Part shown: one piece after another, positions 1 through 8,934 of the stretch
How the letters are laid out: each line of letters starts with the position of its first letter
Position numbering within the stretch: position 1 is the first letter of the stretch
Assembly (NCBI GenBank): GCA_016794565.1
Contig: JAEUHQ010000120.1
Coordinates: 1-38,427 of the forward strand
Source of the DNA: Planctomycetota bacterium
GTDB lineage: Bacteria; Planctomycetota; UBA1135; UBA2386
Length of the DNA: 38,427 bases
Direction: 5' to 3'
Position numbers and translations under genes: made by a program
The notes under the pieces: generated by a model
The model's input: only the letters and a program-made list of their open reading frames with translations
What the model was told of the DNA's origin: nothing
Database searches by the model: none

Positions 1-692
1 ACGGTCCAACCCGAGCCCGAGGAATACGCCGCGTTGAACCGCGGCTGCGCAACGGTCCCGAACCAGTGCTGCGGATCCGTCGGCGCGAACACGACTCCCG
101 CTTCGGGCCGGCTCCTGGGCCAGAACCGGTAGCGGGCCGTCGCCTGCAGCGCGGGCAGCACGCTCCCGTCGATCGAAGGCGACAGCGCCGAGGCCGGCGG
201 TAAAGGCGCGAGCGCATTCGGCAGGTCGAACGCCACGAGCGTGTTTGCGAGGTGGTAGCGAACATAGGCGCGCCCTTCATGAGCATTCCAAGCGATGTCA
301 ATGGGGTCCACGCCAGGCAGCGGCAACTGGTCGATGACCACCATCACTCGGGGCGTGGTGCGGACCAGCAGCACACGCACAACCTGTCCCGTCCCGGTGC
401 CGCTGTCGTACCCCGACAGCAGCCATGTCTCGCGGTTCAGTCGGCAGATACCTCCCGGACGGTCGAACGGCAACGGCGTCGTGATCGGCGCCATCGTCAC
501 GTAGCCACCCTGACCGTCCGGATGTGGCACTGACGGCTCCCACTCGAGAGACGCCGTGAAGTCCGTCACGGCGAGTGTGCCGTACTCGGAAATCGAAGGC
601 TCGCGCACGGAGAACAGGACGTCCTTGTGCCGGGGGTCCTGAGCCCACGCTGTGGATGCGACGAGCAACCCTGCAAGGCAGAACGCTCTCAT
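1..692 (-). CDS. Secreted protein of unknown function, partial (3' end outside window)
   Basis: An open frame runs from the ATG at 692 leftwards off the window edge without a stop, giving about 230 codons. The first 18 residues (MRAFCLAGLLVASTAWAQ) are a clear signal peptide with an AWA-Q type cleavage site, so the product is exported. The mature part has hydrophobic/charged alternation and phrases such as VRVLLVRTTPRVMVVIDQL, consistent with beta-rich extracellular structure, but I recognise no family. GGAG lies nine bases before the ATG at 692 and favours this start; an in-frame ATG at 707 would add five residues. The coding stretch looks slightly less GC-rich (about 62 % in one hand-counted 60-base line) than the genes to its right. 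It follows nnrE on the same strand after 145 bp and could be co-transcribed. Confidence 0.75.
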   Translation of the reverse strand, partial: MRAFCLAGLLVASTAWAQDPRHKDVLFSVREPSISEYGTLAVTDFTASLEWEPSVPHPDGQGGYVTMAPITTPLPFDRPGGICRLNRETWLLSGYDSGTGTGQVVRVLLVRTTPRVMVVIDQLPLPGVDPIDIAWNAHEGRAYVRYHLANTLVAFDLPNALAPLPPASALSPSIDGSVLPALQATARYRFWPRSRPEAGVVFAPTDPQHWFGTVAQPRFNAAYSSGSGWT

Positions 693-837
693 GCAGGAGT
701 GCTCCATGGCCGTTCGCAGATCGCTCGTGACGGTCGAAGCCGGAATCCTCCGCGCAGTCGTCCATCCGGCTCTGGCCACCCTCGATCGACGATCCGAGAG
801 TGCCGACGACGTACAGCGGACCGACAGCGGGTCGGGT

Positions 838-1467
838 TCACGTTTCCGGCAAACCAAGCCCCGCGACGAAGACGCGGCCACAGTGCCGGGCGCCGTTCGG
901 CGTGACCATGCCCTTCTTCTTCGCGACGAACGTCACCGTCACGTCGCCGTGGCACGCGGCGCCGAGCACGGCGCCCGTGTCGCCGTGCAGGCCGGACGGG
1001 ATGTCGACGCAGAGCTTGGGTCCCTCCGCGCGGTCGAACGCCTCGACCCAGGCCCGCGCCGCGCCCGTGAGTTCGCGGTCGAGGCCGGTGCCGAACAGCG
1101 CGTCGATCCACACGGCGCCGCGATGCGCCGTCGGGTCGGGCAGTTGGCCTACGACGATCGGCACGCCCGCCGCGCGCAGGATGCGCAGCTGCAGCGCGGC
1201 GTCGGGCGAACGGGCCGCGTCGGGCTCTGCCAGGAGATGGATCGCGCAGCGGCCGACGCCGAGGTGGCGCGCCGCGGCGAGACCGTCGCCGCCGTTGTTG
1301 CCCGCACCCGCGAGGATCACGAAGCGATCGCCGAGCCGCGCGGCCTCGACGGCGACCGCGCGCGCCGCGTTCTCCATGAGGAGCATCGTCGGCATGCCGA
1401 GCCGCGTCGCCGCATCGCGGTCGACGGCGCGCGCCTCCGCAACGGAGAGCACCCGTTCGTTCGTCAC
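838..1467 (-). CDS. nnrE: NAD(P)H-hydrate epimerase (YjeF N-terminal domain protein)
   Basis: The product has 209 residues, close to the usual size of a stand-alone YjeF_N/AIBP protein. Residues 54-62 read GAGNNGGDG, the family's nucleotide-binding loop. MLLMENAARAVA near residue 28 and VDIPSGLHGDTG near 155 are the other conserved blocks. The family interconverts the R and S forms of hydrated NAD(P)H so that the hydratase can repair it. The hydratase domain (YjeF_C), often fused in bacteria, is absent here and must be encoded elsewhere if the pathway is complete. The start is a GTG at 1467, which overlaps the recG stop by 4 bp (GTGA), so translation is probably coupled to recG. Confidence 0.9.
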   Translation of the reverse strand: MTNERVLSVAEARAVDRDAATRLGMPTMLLMENAARAVAVEAARLGDRFVILAGAGNNGGDGLAAARHLGVGRCAIHLLAEPDAARSPDAALQLRILRAAGVPIVVGQLPDPTAHRGAVWIDALFGTGLDRELTGAARAWVEAFDRAEGPKLCVDIPSGLHGDTGAVLGAACHGDVTVTFVAKKKGMVTPNGARHCGRVFVAGLGLPET

Positions 1468-3413
1468 GCGCCGCCGCCTCCGCCCTGCACCGCCTTGCGC
1501 ACCTGCAGCAGCAGCTCGAGATCCTCGACGGGATCGAGGGCCCGCAGGTCGCCGAAGCCGCTCTGCGCCGTGCCGAGCAGTTCGCCGCTGCCGCGGATCG
1601 CGAGGTCGGCTTCGGCGAGTTCGAACCCGTCCGTCGTGCGGCACACGGCCGCGACGCGCGCGGTCTTCGGGCCGCACAGGACCGCGATGCCGCGCCGGGT
1701 GCCGCGCCCGACGCGCCCGCGCAACTGGTGCAGCGTCGCGATGCCGAACCGGTCGGCCGCGACGACGACGATCAGGGTCGCGTCCGGAACGTCGACGCCG
1801 ACCTCGAGCACCGTCGTCCCGACCAGCACGTCGACGTCGCCGCGGCGGAACGCGTCGAGGACTCCCTGCCGTTCGGCGGTCGCCAGCCTGCCGTGCACGA
1901 GACCGCAGCGGAAGCGTCCGGCCAGCGCCTCGTGCACACGGACGACGCCGCCCTTCTCGCCTTCTTCGCCGACCGCGGGGCACACGACGAACACACGGCC
2001 GCGGCGGCGCACCGCGCGCGCGATCGAACGCACGGCGCGCGGCCACTTCTCCTGCGGCAGCCAGAACGCGCGAACGTCGCGCCGGCCGAGCGGGCGACGG
2101 CGCAGCGTCACCGCGTCGAGATCGCCGAAGAGCACGAGCGCCTGCGTGCGCGGGATCGGCGTCGCGGTCATCACCAGCACGTGCGGGTTGTCACCCTTGT
2201 GCACGAGCGCCATGCGCTGCTGCACGCCGAAGCGGTGCTGCTCGTCGACGATCACGAGTCCGAGGCGCGGGATCACCACACCGGCGGAGAGCAGCGCGTG
2301 CGTGCCGAAGATCAGCCGCGACCCCGGCGCATCGAGAGGCAAGTCCCGCTGCGACGCGGTGCACAGCACGACCTTCACGTCGCTGCCGGCGAGCCACCTC
2401 GACACGGATGCGAAGTGTTGTTCGGCGAGAAGCTCGGTCGGAGCAAGGAAGGCGACCTGCGCGCCGCGTGCGAGCACCGCGAGCGCCGCCGCGATCGCGA
2501 CCGCGGTCTTGCCGGTCCCGACGTCGCCCTGCAGCAATACACCCATCGCCGCCGGCCCCGCAAGACGCGCCCACAGCGCCTGCACCGCGTTCTCCTGGTC
2601 CGCGGTGAGGCGCAGCGGGATGCGGCTCCGGATCCGTGCGGCGAGCGCGGCATCGACCGCGAACGCGACGGCCGCCCGCCGCGCGCGCGACGACCGCGCC
2701 CGCTCGACCGCGGCGAACAGCTCGGCAGCCTCGCGGACCGCGAAGTGGAGGCGGGCCCGTTCGTGATGCGCGACGTCGCGCGGGCGGTGCATCGCGGCGA
2801 GCAGTTCGGGGAAGGACCCGTCGTACGCATCGAGCCCGGGCGGCAGCGCCGGCAGGGCCACCGAGGACCAGTCGACGTGGTCGAGGCAGTGCGCAATCCA
2901 TTGCTGCAGGCGCGCCGCCGACACGCCGTCGACCTCGGGATACCGCAGCTGCACCTCCCCGCTCGGCTGCGCATCGCGAGGCAGGATGCGCGGCTGCTGC
3001 ACCGCGAAGCGGCGCCCCTTCTTCGCGAGAACGCCTTCGACGAGCCGCACGTCGCCGGCCGGGTAGTTCTTCGCGAGCCACGGCTGGTTGAAGAACGAAG
3101 CGTCGAACGACGTTCCGTCCGCGGCGTCGAACACGACCGTCACCATCGCGCGCCGGCCGGGCAGCCATGCACGCCGCGCCACGGCGACGGTGCCGCGCAA
3201 CCGCACGAGTTCGCCCACGGCAGCGTCGTCCGGTGCTTCGAGTTCGCGCAGCGCGCGGTACCGACGGGGAAAGAACTGCACGAGGTCGAGCAGGGTGCCG
3301 AGTCCGGCGGCAGCGAGCCGACGCGCGGTGCTCGGCCCGACACCGGGCAGCGTCGCTGTGCCGCTGCGCGCGGTCGGCGTCGTCGCATCGTCGGATCCCG
3401 CGCGCGGCGTCAT
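1464..3413 (-). CDS. recG: ATP-dependent DNA helicase RecG
   Basis: RecG remodels stalled replication forks and Holliday junctions. The 649-residue product begins with a helix-hairpin-helix-like LPGVGPSTARRL at about 22-33. An OB-fold wedge region follows, then the superfamily 2 helicase core. Walker A is GDVGTGKT at 296-303 and the family-specific box II is DEQH at 390-393. MTATPIPRT lies just after, and VGTTVLEVGVDVP and QLRGRVGRG mark the C-terminal helicase lobe. It is somewhat shorter than the E. coli protein (693 residues). The ATG at 3413 is chosen; an in-frame start at 3458 would reach towards the divergent gene at 3506. The stop overlaps the nnrE start. All motifs needed for activity are visible. 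Confidence 0.95.
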   Translation of the reverse strand: MTPRAGSDDATTPTARSGTATLPGVGPSTARRLAAAGLGTLLDLVQFFPRRYRALRELEAPDDAAVGELVRLRGTVAVARRAWLPGRRAMVTVVFDAADGTSFDASFFNQPWLAKNYPAGDVRLVEGVLAKKGRRFAVQQPRILPRDAQPSGEVQLRYPEVDGVSAARLQQWIAHCLDHVDWSSVALPALPPGLDAYDGSFPELLAAMHRPRDVAHHERARLHFAVREAAELFAAVERARSSRARRAAVAFAVDAALAARIRSRIPLRLTADQENAVQALWARLAGPAAMGVLLQGDVGTGKTAVAIAAALAVLARGAQVAFLAPTELLAEQHFASVSRWLAGSDVKVVLCTASQRDLPLDAPGSRLIFGTHALLSAGVVIPRLGLVIVDEQHRFGVQQRMALVHKGDNPHVLVMTATPIPRTQALVLFGDLDAVTLRRRPLGRRDVRAFWLPQEKWPRAVRSIARAVRRRGRVFVVCPAVGEEGEKGGVVRVHEALAGRFRCGLVHGRLATAERQGVLDAFRRGDVDVLVGTTVLEVGVDVPDATLIVVVAADRFGIATLHQLRGRVGRGTRRGIAVLCGPKTARVAAVCRTTDGFELAEADLAIRGSGELLGTAQSGFGDLRALDPVEDLELLLQVRKAVQGGGGGA

Positions 3414-3505
3414 GGCGCCCGTCGTTACGGTTCCGCGCGACGGAAGCAAGCTCCGCACTCGCGGTGTTGTCTCGCGGCCCGCCGGCCGGATACCTTCCGC
3501 GTCCC

Positions 3506-4633
3506 TTGAACGGCCCCGACGAGCGACAACTGGCCCACCTGCTGTCGTTCGGCTACGACCCGGACCTGCAGAAACACTGGCAGGACGACGTGGCCGCCGG
3601 CCGCCTCTCGCGCGCGACCAACGTCGTCACCGGCGAACTCCAGGCACCGCCTCCGGGCACGATCCAGAAGCTGCCCGGCAGCAGCACGAAGGCGTGGCGC
3701 GAGCTCGACCGGATCGGCCGCGAGGCGATCCAGAAGGGCGAAGTCGGCATCGTCGTGCTGAACGGCGGCATGGCCACGCGCTTTGGCGGCGTCGTGAAGG
3801 GCGTCGTGCCCGTTCTCGGCGAGGACCGTTCGTTCCTGGCGCTCGTCGTCGAGGACGCGCGCAGGCTCGAGGCCGCGACCGGCGGCGTCGTGCGCACGTT
3901 CCTGATGAACAGTTTCGCGACGGACGAAGCGACGAAGGCCCACTTCGCGCAGCGCGGGAACTTCGGCCAGGACCCGGCACGCATCGAGCACTTCACGCAG
4001 TTCATCGCGCTGCGCATGGAAAAGAAGGGGGCGCTGTTCCGCCGTGACAACGGCGAGCTGTCCCCGTACGGCCCGGGCCACGGCGACTTCCCCTCCGCGT
4101 TCCGCCGCTGCGGCGCGCTGCGGCGCTTCCTCGACGCGGGCGGCCGCTGGCTGCTCGTGCGCAACGTCGACAACCTCGGCGCACGGCTCGAACCCGCGAT
4201 CCTCGGGCACCACATCAAGAGCAAGCGCGAGGCGACCGTCGAACTCGCGCCGAAGTGGCCCGAGGACGTCGGCGGCTCGCCGTTCCAGTACCTCGGCAAG
4301 ACGCAGCTGATCGAGCAGCTCCGCTACCGGCCGGGCTTCGACCCGAACATCGTCGACGTCTTCAACACGAACACGTTCTGGTTCACGGCGTCGTGCCTCG
4401 ACCGCGACTTCGACCTCGGCTGGTACTACGTCGAGAAGGAGGTCGACGGGCGCCCTGCGGTGCAGGTCGAACACCTGATCGGCGAACTCACGTCGCACCT
4501 CACCACCAACTTCCTGCAGGTCCGCCGCAGCGGCTGCGGCACGCGGTTCCTGCCGGTGAAGGCCCCCGACGACCTCGTCGCCGCGCGCGAGGAGATCGTC
4601 GAGATGTACGACGGCGGCCCCGGGCCGGCGTAG
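3506..4633 (+). CDS. UDP-sugar pyrophosphorylase family (UDPGP-type nucleotidyltransferase)
   Basis: Family members form UDP-sugars (UDP-glucose or UDP-N-acetylhexosamines) from UTP and a sugar 1-phosphate. Of about 375 residues, 84-92 read VLNGGMATR, the nucleotide-binding signature of the eukaryote-type UDPGP fold (L-x-G-G-x-x-T-R). YGPGHGDFP, RNVDNLGA and VDVFNTNTFWF are further family-like blocks for substrate binding. It is unlike the short bacterial GalU type. The TTG at 3506 is the likeliest start: the frame stays open upstream to an ATG at 3167, but that would run deep into recG on the opposite strand. The methyltransferase gene follows after 47 bp on the same strand. The precise sugar cannot be told from sequence alone, and the start is the weakest part of the call. 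Confidence 0.8.
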   Translation: MNGPDERQLAHLLSFGYDPDLQKHWQDDVAAGRLSRATNVVTGELQAPPPGTIQKLPGSSTKAWRELDRIGREAIQKGEVGIVVLNGGMATRFGGVVKGVVPVLGEDRSFLALVVEDARRLEAATGGVVRTFLMNSFATDEATKAHFAQRGNFGQDPARIEHFTQFIALRMEKKGALFRRDNGELSPYGPGHGDFPSAFRRCGALRRFLDAGGRWLLVRNVDNLGARLEPAILGHHIKSKREATVELAPKWPEDVGGSPFQYLGKTQLIEQLRYRPGFDPNIVDVFNTNTFWFTASCLDRDFDLGWYYVEKEVDGRPAVQVEHLIGELTSHLTTNFLQVRRSGCGTRFLPVKAPDDLVAAREEIVEMYDGGPGPA

Positions 4634-4680
4634 CGGCGCAGGTGCACGCCGCCGCCTGCCGATAACGACGGCCGGCGAGC

Positions 4681-6282
4681 ATGGCGAACGTCACGAAGTC
4701 GCAGGCGATGCGGGCGCAGTACGCGGCGTGGCCCTACCCGCAAGTGCCGCTGCTCGCGACGCTGCCGGGTTCGCACCCGTTCGAGCTCCACGTCGCCTGG
4801 GCGTGGGACCGCTGCGGCAGCGGCCCGGCGCCCGAACGGCCGCGCATCTGGATCGCCGGCTGCGGCACGTTCCAGCCGTACGCGTTCGCCATCGCGAACC
4901 CGCGCGCCGAGATCGTCGCGACGGACATCAGCGAGCCGAGCCTGCGCGCGGCGGCGCGGCGTTGCGCCGTGCACCGGCAGCGGCACGTGCGCTTCGCGCC
5001 GGTCGACCTCGCCGACGAGTCGACGTGGCCCGACGGCTCGTTCGACTTCATCGAGTGCTACGGGGTGTTGATGAACCTCGCCGATCCGCAGCGCGCGCTG
5101 CGGGCGCTGCGCGAACGGCTCACGCCTCGCGGGGTGCTCCGGCTCATGCTGTACCCGCAGTGGTCGCGCTCGCGGGTCTTCCAGCTCCAGCGCGTCGCGC
5201 GACTTCTCGGGCTCGGCGCGCACGACCGCAGCCACCCCGCCGCGTTCCGTTCGTTCGTGCGCGCGTTGCCGAAGGCGCACCCGCTGCGCCACGCGTTCGT
5301 CACCTACGCCGACAGCCGCAACGACGCCGGTGTCGTCGACGGCTTCCTGCACGCGGGCGACCGGGGCTTCACCGCGTTCCAGTTCGGCGACCTGCTCGCG
5401 AACGCGGGCCTCGTGCCGGGCCACTGGTTCCACCGACCGTGGGCGCAGCCGGACACGATGGCGGAACGGCTCGGCCTCGGCGACCGCACGCAGACCTTCG
5501 TGCTGAACCAGCTCGACCTGTGGCACGAACTGCGCGGCAACTTCGTCGTGTGCGCGCGCCGCGCCGACGCACCGCCGCGCGAGACGCGGGAACCGGCGCC
5601 GCACCCGGCGTTCGGTCGCGGCGGGCACGGACCGCGCCACCGCCTGCACCTCGAACGGCTGCGCTGGTTCGGGGGCCGCGTGCCGTCGCGCACCGGCTCT
5701 GGCGACGTCGTCCTCCGCGCCAGCGACGCACGCTCGCTGCGCGCCGGCGCGGCGCCCGACCACCTCCGCGAGAGCGGCATCGTGCTCGGCGGCGTCGACC
5801 GCGCACCGCGGCTCCCGTTCCACGCGCCGTGGAGCCGTGAACCGGCGTTCCTCGCGCACGCGAGCGCACTCCGCACGGGCCGTCGCGCGCCGAATCCGCT
5901 CTACGCACACCTCTTCGCCGCGTTCGAACTGCCGCAGCGCCACCCAGAACTCGCGCTGCCCGACCTGGACGCGTGGATGGGCCGCTGGCTGCCGTGGGCC
6001 GATCCGCTCGAGGAGCGGCCGATCCGCTTCGGGCTCACGCCGTACGCGACGCTGCAGCGCTTCCGGACGAACATCGCCGAGCACCTGACCCGCGGCGACC
6101 TGCCCGTCGCACACGGCTACGACGCCGTGCGGCTGCGCCACGACGAGACGATGCTCGCACGCGTGCGTTCGCTGCTCCGCGAACACGGCGACCTGCCGGC
6201 GATCGAGCGTTCCGACGCGGCGCTGCGCGAACTCGCGGTCCTCCTGTTCACGCACGACACGCTGTTCCTGCCGATCGAGTGA
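4681..6282 (+). CDS. SAM-dependent methyltransferase with large unknown C-terminal region
   Basis: The 533-residue protein opens with QYAAWPYPQVPL, a motif found at the start of a class of SAM methyltransferases. Residues about 55-66 (RIWIAGCGTFQP) are motif I of the Rossmann-fold methyltransferases and EIVATDIS is motif II. FDFIECYGVLMNLADP and LTPRGVLRLMLYP match the later motifs. The methyltransferase part ends near residue 300. The remaining 230 or so residues, including WMGRWLPWADP and a hydrophobic C terminus, match nothing I recognise. Substrate unknown. The gene ends at 6282, four bases before the convergent pseudouridine synthase gene ends, with no room for a conventional terminator. 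Same strand as the pyrophosphorylase, 47 bp downstream. Confidence 0.82.
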   Translation: MANVTKSQAMRAQYAAWPYPQVPLLATLPGSHPFELHVAWAWDRCGSGPAPERPRIWIAGCGTFQPYAFAIANPRAEIVATDISEPSLRAAARRCAVHRQRHVRFAPVDLADESTWPDGSFDFIECYGVLMNLADPQRALRALRERLTPRGVLRLMLYPQWSRSRVFQLQRVARLLGLGAHDRSHPAAFRSFVRALPKAHPLRHAFVTYADSRNDAGVVDGFLHAGDRGFTAFQFGDLLANAGLVPGHWFHRPWAQPDTMAERLGLGDRTQTFVLNQLDLWHELRGNFVVCARRADAPPRETREPAPHPAFGRGGHGPRHRLHLERLRWFGGRVPSRTGSGDVVLRASDARSLRAGAAPDHLRESGIVLGGVDRAPRLPFHAPWSREPAFLAHASALRTGRRAPNPLYAHLFAAFELPQRHPELALPDLDAWMGRWLPWADPLEERPIRFGLTPYATLQRFRTNIAEHLTRGDLPVAHGYDAVRLRHDETMLARVRSLLREHGDLPAIERSDAALRELAVLLFTHDTLFLPIE

Positions 6283-6286
6283 ACGG

Positions 6287-7147
6287 TCAGCGTGCTGCCA
6301 GCGCGGTGCGCATGGCCGCGGGCATCGGCGCCTCGATCACGATCGGCAGGCCGGTCTTCGGGTGGCGAAGTTCGAGCCGGGCCGCGTGCAGGCAGAGCCG
6401 CGGCGCCCGGGCGCCGTAGCGATCGTCGCCCACCACGGGGTACCCGATCGTCGCGAGGTGCACGCGGATCTGGTGCTTGCGGCCCGTGTCGAGTTCGACC
6501 TCGAGCAACGTGCGCCCGCGCCCGGCTTCGAGAGTGCGATACCGCGTGCGCGCCGGCTTGGCGTCGGGATGGCGACCGGCGCGCACGAAGAGGCCGCGGT
6601 CCTCGCGCAGCGGCAGGTCGACCTCGCCGACAGGCGGCTCGGGTACGCCTTCGACCACCGCGGCGTACACCTTGCGCACGTCCGGCCACGCCGCCTGGAC
6701 GGCATCGAGAACCTCGCGCGACTTCGCGAAGAGCAGCACGCCGGAAGTCTCGCGGTCGAGTCGATGCGCCGGCCACAACGCGCCGCGCGGACCGCCGCGG
6801 CCGACCTGCTCGCGCACGACCGCCAGCGCCGTGCGGGTCCGTTCGTCGTCGCTCGCGACGGACAGGAGACCGGCGGGTTTGTCGATCGCGATCAGGTCCT
6901 CGTCCTCGAACAGGACGGGCAGCGCCGACGCACGGCGCCGATCGGGCGTCGCGTCGGCCTTCGCGAGGATCGTCACCTCGTCACCGGCCGCGACCGGATG
7001 GTCGTGCCGCAACACGGCCGCGCCGTTCACCTCCACGCAGCCGAGTCGCACACGCTCGCGCAGCGTGTTCTTGTGCCACTCGGGGAAACGCTCCGCGAGC
7101 AGTGCGAGCACCGGCCCGGCGGACGCGGCGACGAAACGATCGGCCAT
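6287..7147 (-). CDS. RluA-family pseudouridine synthase
   Basis: The enzyme converts specific uridines in ribosomal or transfer RNA to pseudouridine. The 286-residue product has an N-terminal S4-like RNA-binding part (about 12-70, including ERVRLGCVEVNG). The catalytic domain follows: AHRLDRETSGV contains the catalytic Asp at residue 131, ALPVLFEDEDLIAIDKPAGLL precedes it as two adjacent conserved blocks, and GRKHQIRVHL and HAARLELRHP follow. It cannot be assigned to RluA, RluC or RluD from motifs alone. The ATG at 7147 lies eight bases after the stop of the S41 peptidase, so it is probably the last gene of the gntR-led transcription unit, an unusual partner for an ABC exporter. Confidence 0.92.
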   Translation of the reverse strand: MADRFVAASAGPVLALLAERFPEWHKNTLRERVRLGCVEVNGAAVLRHDHPVAAGDEVTILAKADATPDRRRASALPVLFEDEDLIAIDKPAGLLSVASDDERTRTALAVVREQVGRGGPRGALWPAHRLDRETSGVLLFAKSREVLDAVQAAWPDVRKVYAAVVEGVPEPPVGEVDLPLREDRGLFVRAGRHPDAKPARTRYRTLEAGRGRTLLEVELDTGRKHQIRVHLATIGYPVVGDDRYGARAPRLCLHAARLELRHPKTGLPIVIEAPMPAAMRTALAAR

Positions 7148-7155
7148 CCGGCGCG

Positions 7156-8934
7156 CTACCGTAGCAGTTCGATCGCGCGCTGCAGCACCGTGTCGGTGGT
7201 GCCGATCAGGTCCGTCGGCAACGTGGCGACCGCGACGTCCGGCACGACGCCGTTGCCCTCGAACAGCACGCCGTCGGGGCGGAACGACGCCATCGACGAC
7301 AGCTGCAGGCGCACGCCGCTCTTCCCGAGCGTGAACCCGCGCGCGCGGCCGCTGCCGCCGCTCGTCGCTTCGCCGACGAGGCGAACATTCGGCAGCGCCC
7401 CGAGCGCCGCTGCGAACACGTCGGTCGCGGAGAAGCAGCCGCGATCGATCAGGACGATCACCGGGCGCGTGTACGCGAACGCCTTCGGATTGTCGGCGCG
7501 ATCGAGCACGAGGTAGTGCCACGGCGAGAACCGCCCGGCCGGCAGCTTCCACGACGGGGCGAAGGACTTCGCGACGGCGCGGACTGCGGCCGCCTGGGGC
7601 GCGCTCCAGCCGTTCCAGTCGGCGCGCCAGAGGCCGCGGTCGGCGAGCGCATCCTCCGGCGCCGTGGCGCCGGCGTCGAGCAGCACCGCCGCGACGTTGC
7701 CGACCACCGGTGTGCCGTCGGCCGGCAGGAGGTACGGAGCGAGCCGGCGCAGCGCGTCGCGCGAGCCGCCACCGTTGCCACGCACGTCGATCACGAGTCC
7801 TTTCGTGTCGCGGAACGACGCCATCGCCGCGTCGAGCCCGTCGAGGAACGCCTCGTCGCTGCTCATCGCCGCGATGCGCAGACAGCCGAAATCACCGACG
7901 CGGCGGGTCTTCGTGCGCGGCCACTCGCCGTACGCGGGCCGCCGGCTCGACGGACGCAGCACGACATTGCGCTCGCCGGTCGCCCCGCGCAGTCGGAGCG
8001 TCACGTCGCCAGCGACCGGCCGGCCGAGGTCCGCACGCAGGTCACCGAGATCGCGCAGCAGACGTTCGGCGCCGCGCGCCTGCATCGCCGCGGATCCCTG
8101 CGTCGACCGGGCCCGCGCCGCCGCGAGCCACGTCGCGATCGGCTGGCCGTCGATCGCGACCACGAACGGGCGCGCCGGATCCACGAAGGCGTCGCGGCCG
8201 GGCGAGAACGCGACGTGGCCGCCTTCTGCTTCCTGCACGAGGCACGGCAGGAACACGTCGTGCACCGTGTCCACGCCGTCGACCCGCGAGTGGCCGTCGC
8301 CGAATGCACGCAGCACGCCGTCGACGACACGGACGAAGTCGTCCCGCGCGATCTCCGCCGCGCCGCACGCCGTCTTCGCGCGCTCGATCACCGCTTCGAC
8401 GTCGACACCGCGCAGATCGCGGTAGGCGAAGCTGGTATCGAGCAGACCGCGCAGTTCCTCGAGGTCCGCGACGGCATCGGAGCGGGTCAGCGGCCCGCCG
8501 GGGACCGAGGCCGGCCGCCCCGGCCGTGCCCCACCGTTCGCGGCAAGCAGGCGCGCGCGGTTAGCGGCGGTCAGCGCCACGGCCTTCTTCGTGCTGCGTG
8601 CGCCGGTGGCGAGGTCCCGCACGTCGACGTCGACGGTGCTCCCGAGCGGGTGTCCCATCGCCTCGAACAGCGCCGGCATGTCCTCCGTGATCCGCTTCCA
8701 CGCGGACGAGCCGCACAGTCGCTCCGCTTCGGCGAGCAGTGTCTTCGTGTCGACGCCACCCATCGCCTCGAGCGCGAACCAGGTGTCGTCGTCGATCTGC
8801 ACCTCGATGCCCGTCGCAACCTGCCGCATGCCCCGGAACGGCGACACACGCGGGCCGTCGCGGCGGATGTCCTGGCTGGCGAGGAAGGGAGCAAAGGCGA
8901 GGACGGCGAGGAACACTGCGAGAAGGCGTTTCAT
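7156..8934 (-). CDS. Secreted S41-family (C-terminal processing-type) serine peptidase
   Basis: The 592-residue product starts with a signal peptide or membrane anchor (MKRLLAVFLAVLAFAPFLAS), so it acts outside the cytoplasm. The region about 160-480 is the S41/TSP protease fold, with FGDGHSRVDGV, GLVIDVRGNGGGSRDAL and RPVIVLIDRGCFSATDVF as separate blocks. Ser502 in CFSATD is the expected nucleophile. The next block, VGEATSGGSGRARGF, is also typical. I see no convincing PDZ domain, though MSSDEAFLDGL and nearby sequence fit the tail-specific-protease subfamily. Its start overlaps the permease stop by 4 bp (ATGA). Co-translation with an ABC transporter suggests it processes a secreted or membrane-bound peptide or protein linked to that transporter; this role is inference. 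Confidence 0.9.
   Translation of the reverse strand: MKRLLAVFLAVLAFAPFLASQDIRRDGPRVSPFRGMRQVATGIEVQIDDDTWFALEAMGGVDTKTLLAEAERLCGSSAWKRITEDMPALFEAMGHPLGSTVDVDVRDLATGARSTKKAVALTAANRARLLAANGGARPGRPASVPGGPLTRSDAVADLEELRGLLDTSFAYRDLRGVDVEAVIERAKTACGAAEIARDDFVRVVDGVLRAFGDGHSRVDGVDTVHDVFLPCLVQEAEGGHVAFSPGRDAFVDPARPFVVAIDGQPIATWLAAARARSTQGSAAMQARGAERLLRDLGDLRADLGRPVAGDVTLRLRGATGERNVVLRPSSRRPAYGEWPRTKTRRVGDFGCLRIAAMSSDEAFLDGLDAAMASFRDTKGLVIDVRGNGGGSRDALRRLAPYLLPADGTPVVGNVAAVLLDAGATAPEDALADRGLWRADWNGWSAPQAAAVRAVAKSFAPSWKLPAGRFSPWHYLVLDRADNPKAFAYTRPVIVLIDRGCFSATDVFAAALGALPNVRLVGEATSGGSGRARGFTLGKSGVRLQLSSMASFRPDGVLFEGNGVVPDVAVATLPTDLIGTTDTVLQRAIELLR

Noticed and set aside
298..765. An open frame of 155 codons on the minus strand overlapping the first gene
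   Set aside because: It lies in another frame of the signal-peptide gene starting at 692, is rich in Arg and His, and has no secretion signal or motif.
652..2766. A 704-codon open frame on the plus strand across nnrE and recG
   Set aside because: It is a GC-driven shadow: Arg/Ala/Ser-rich without motifs, opposite two well-identified genes.
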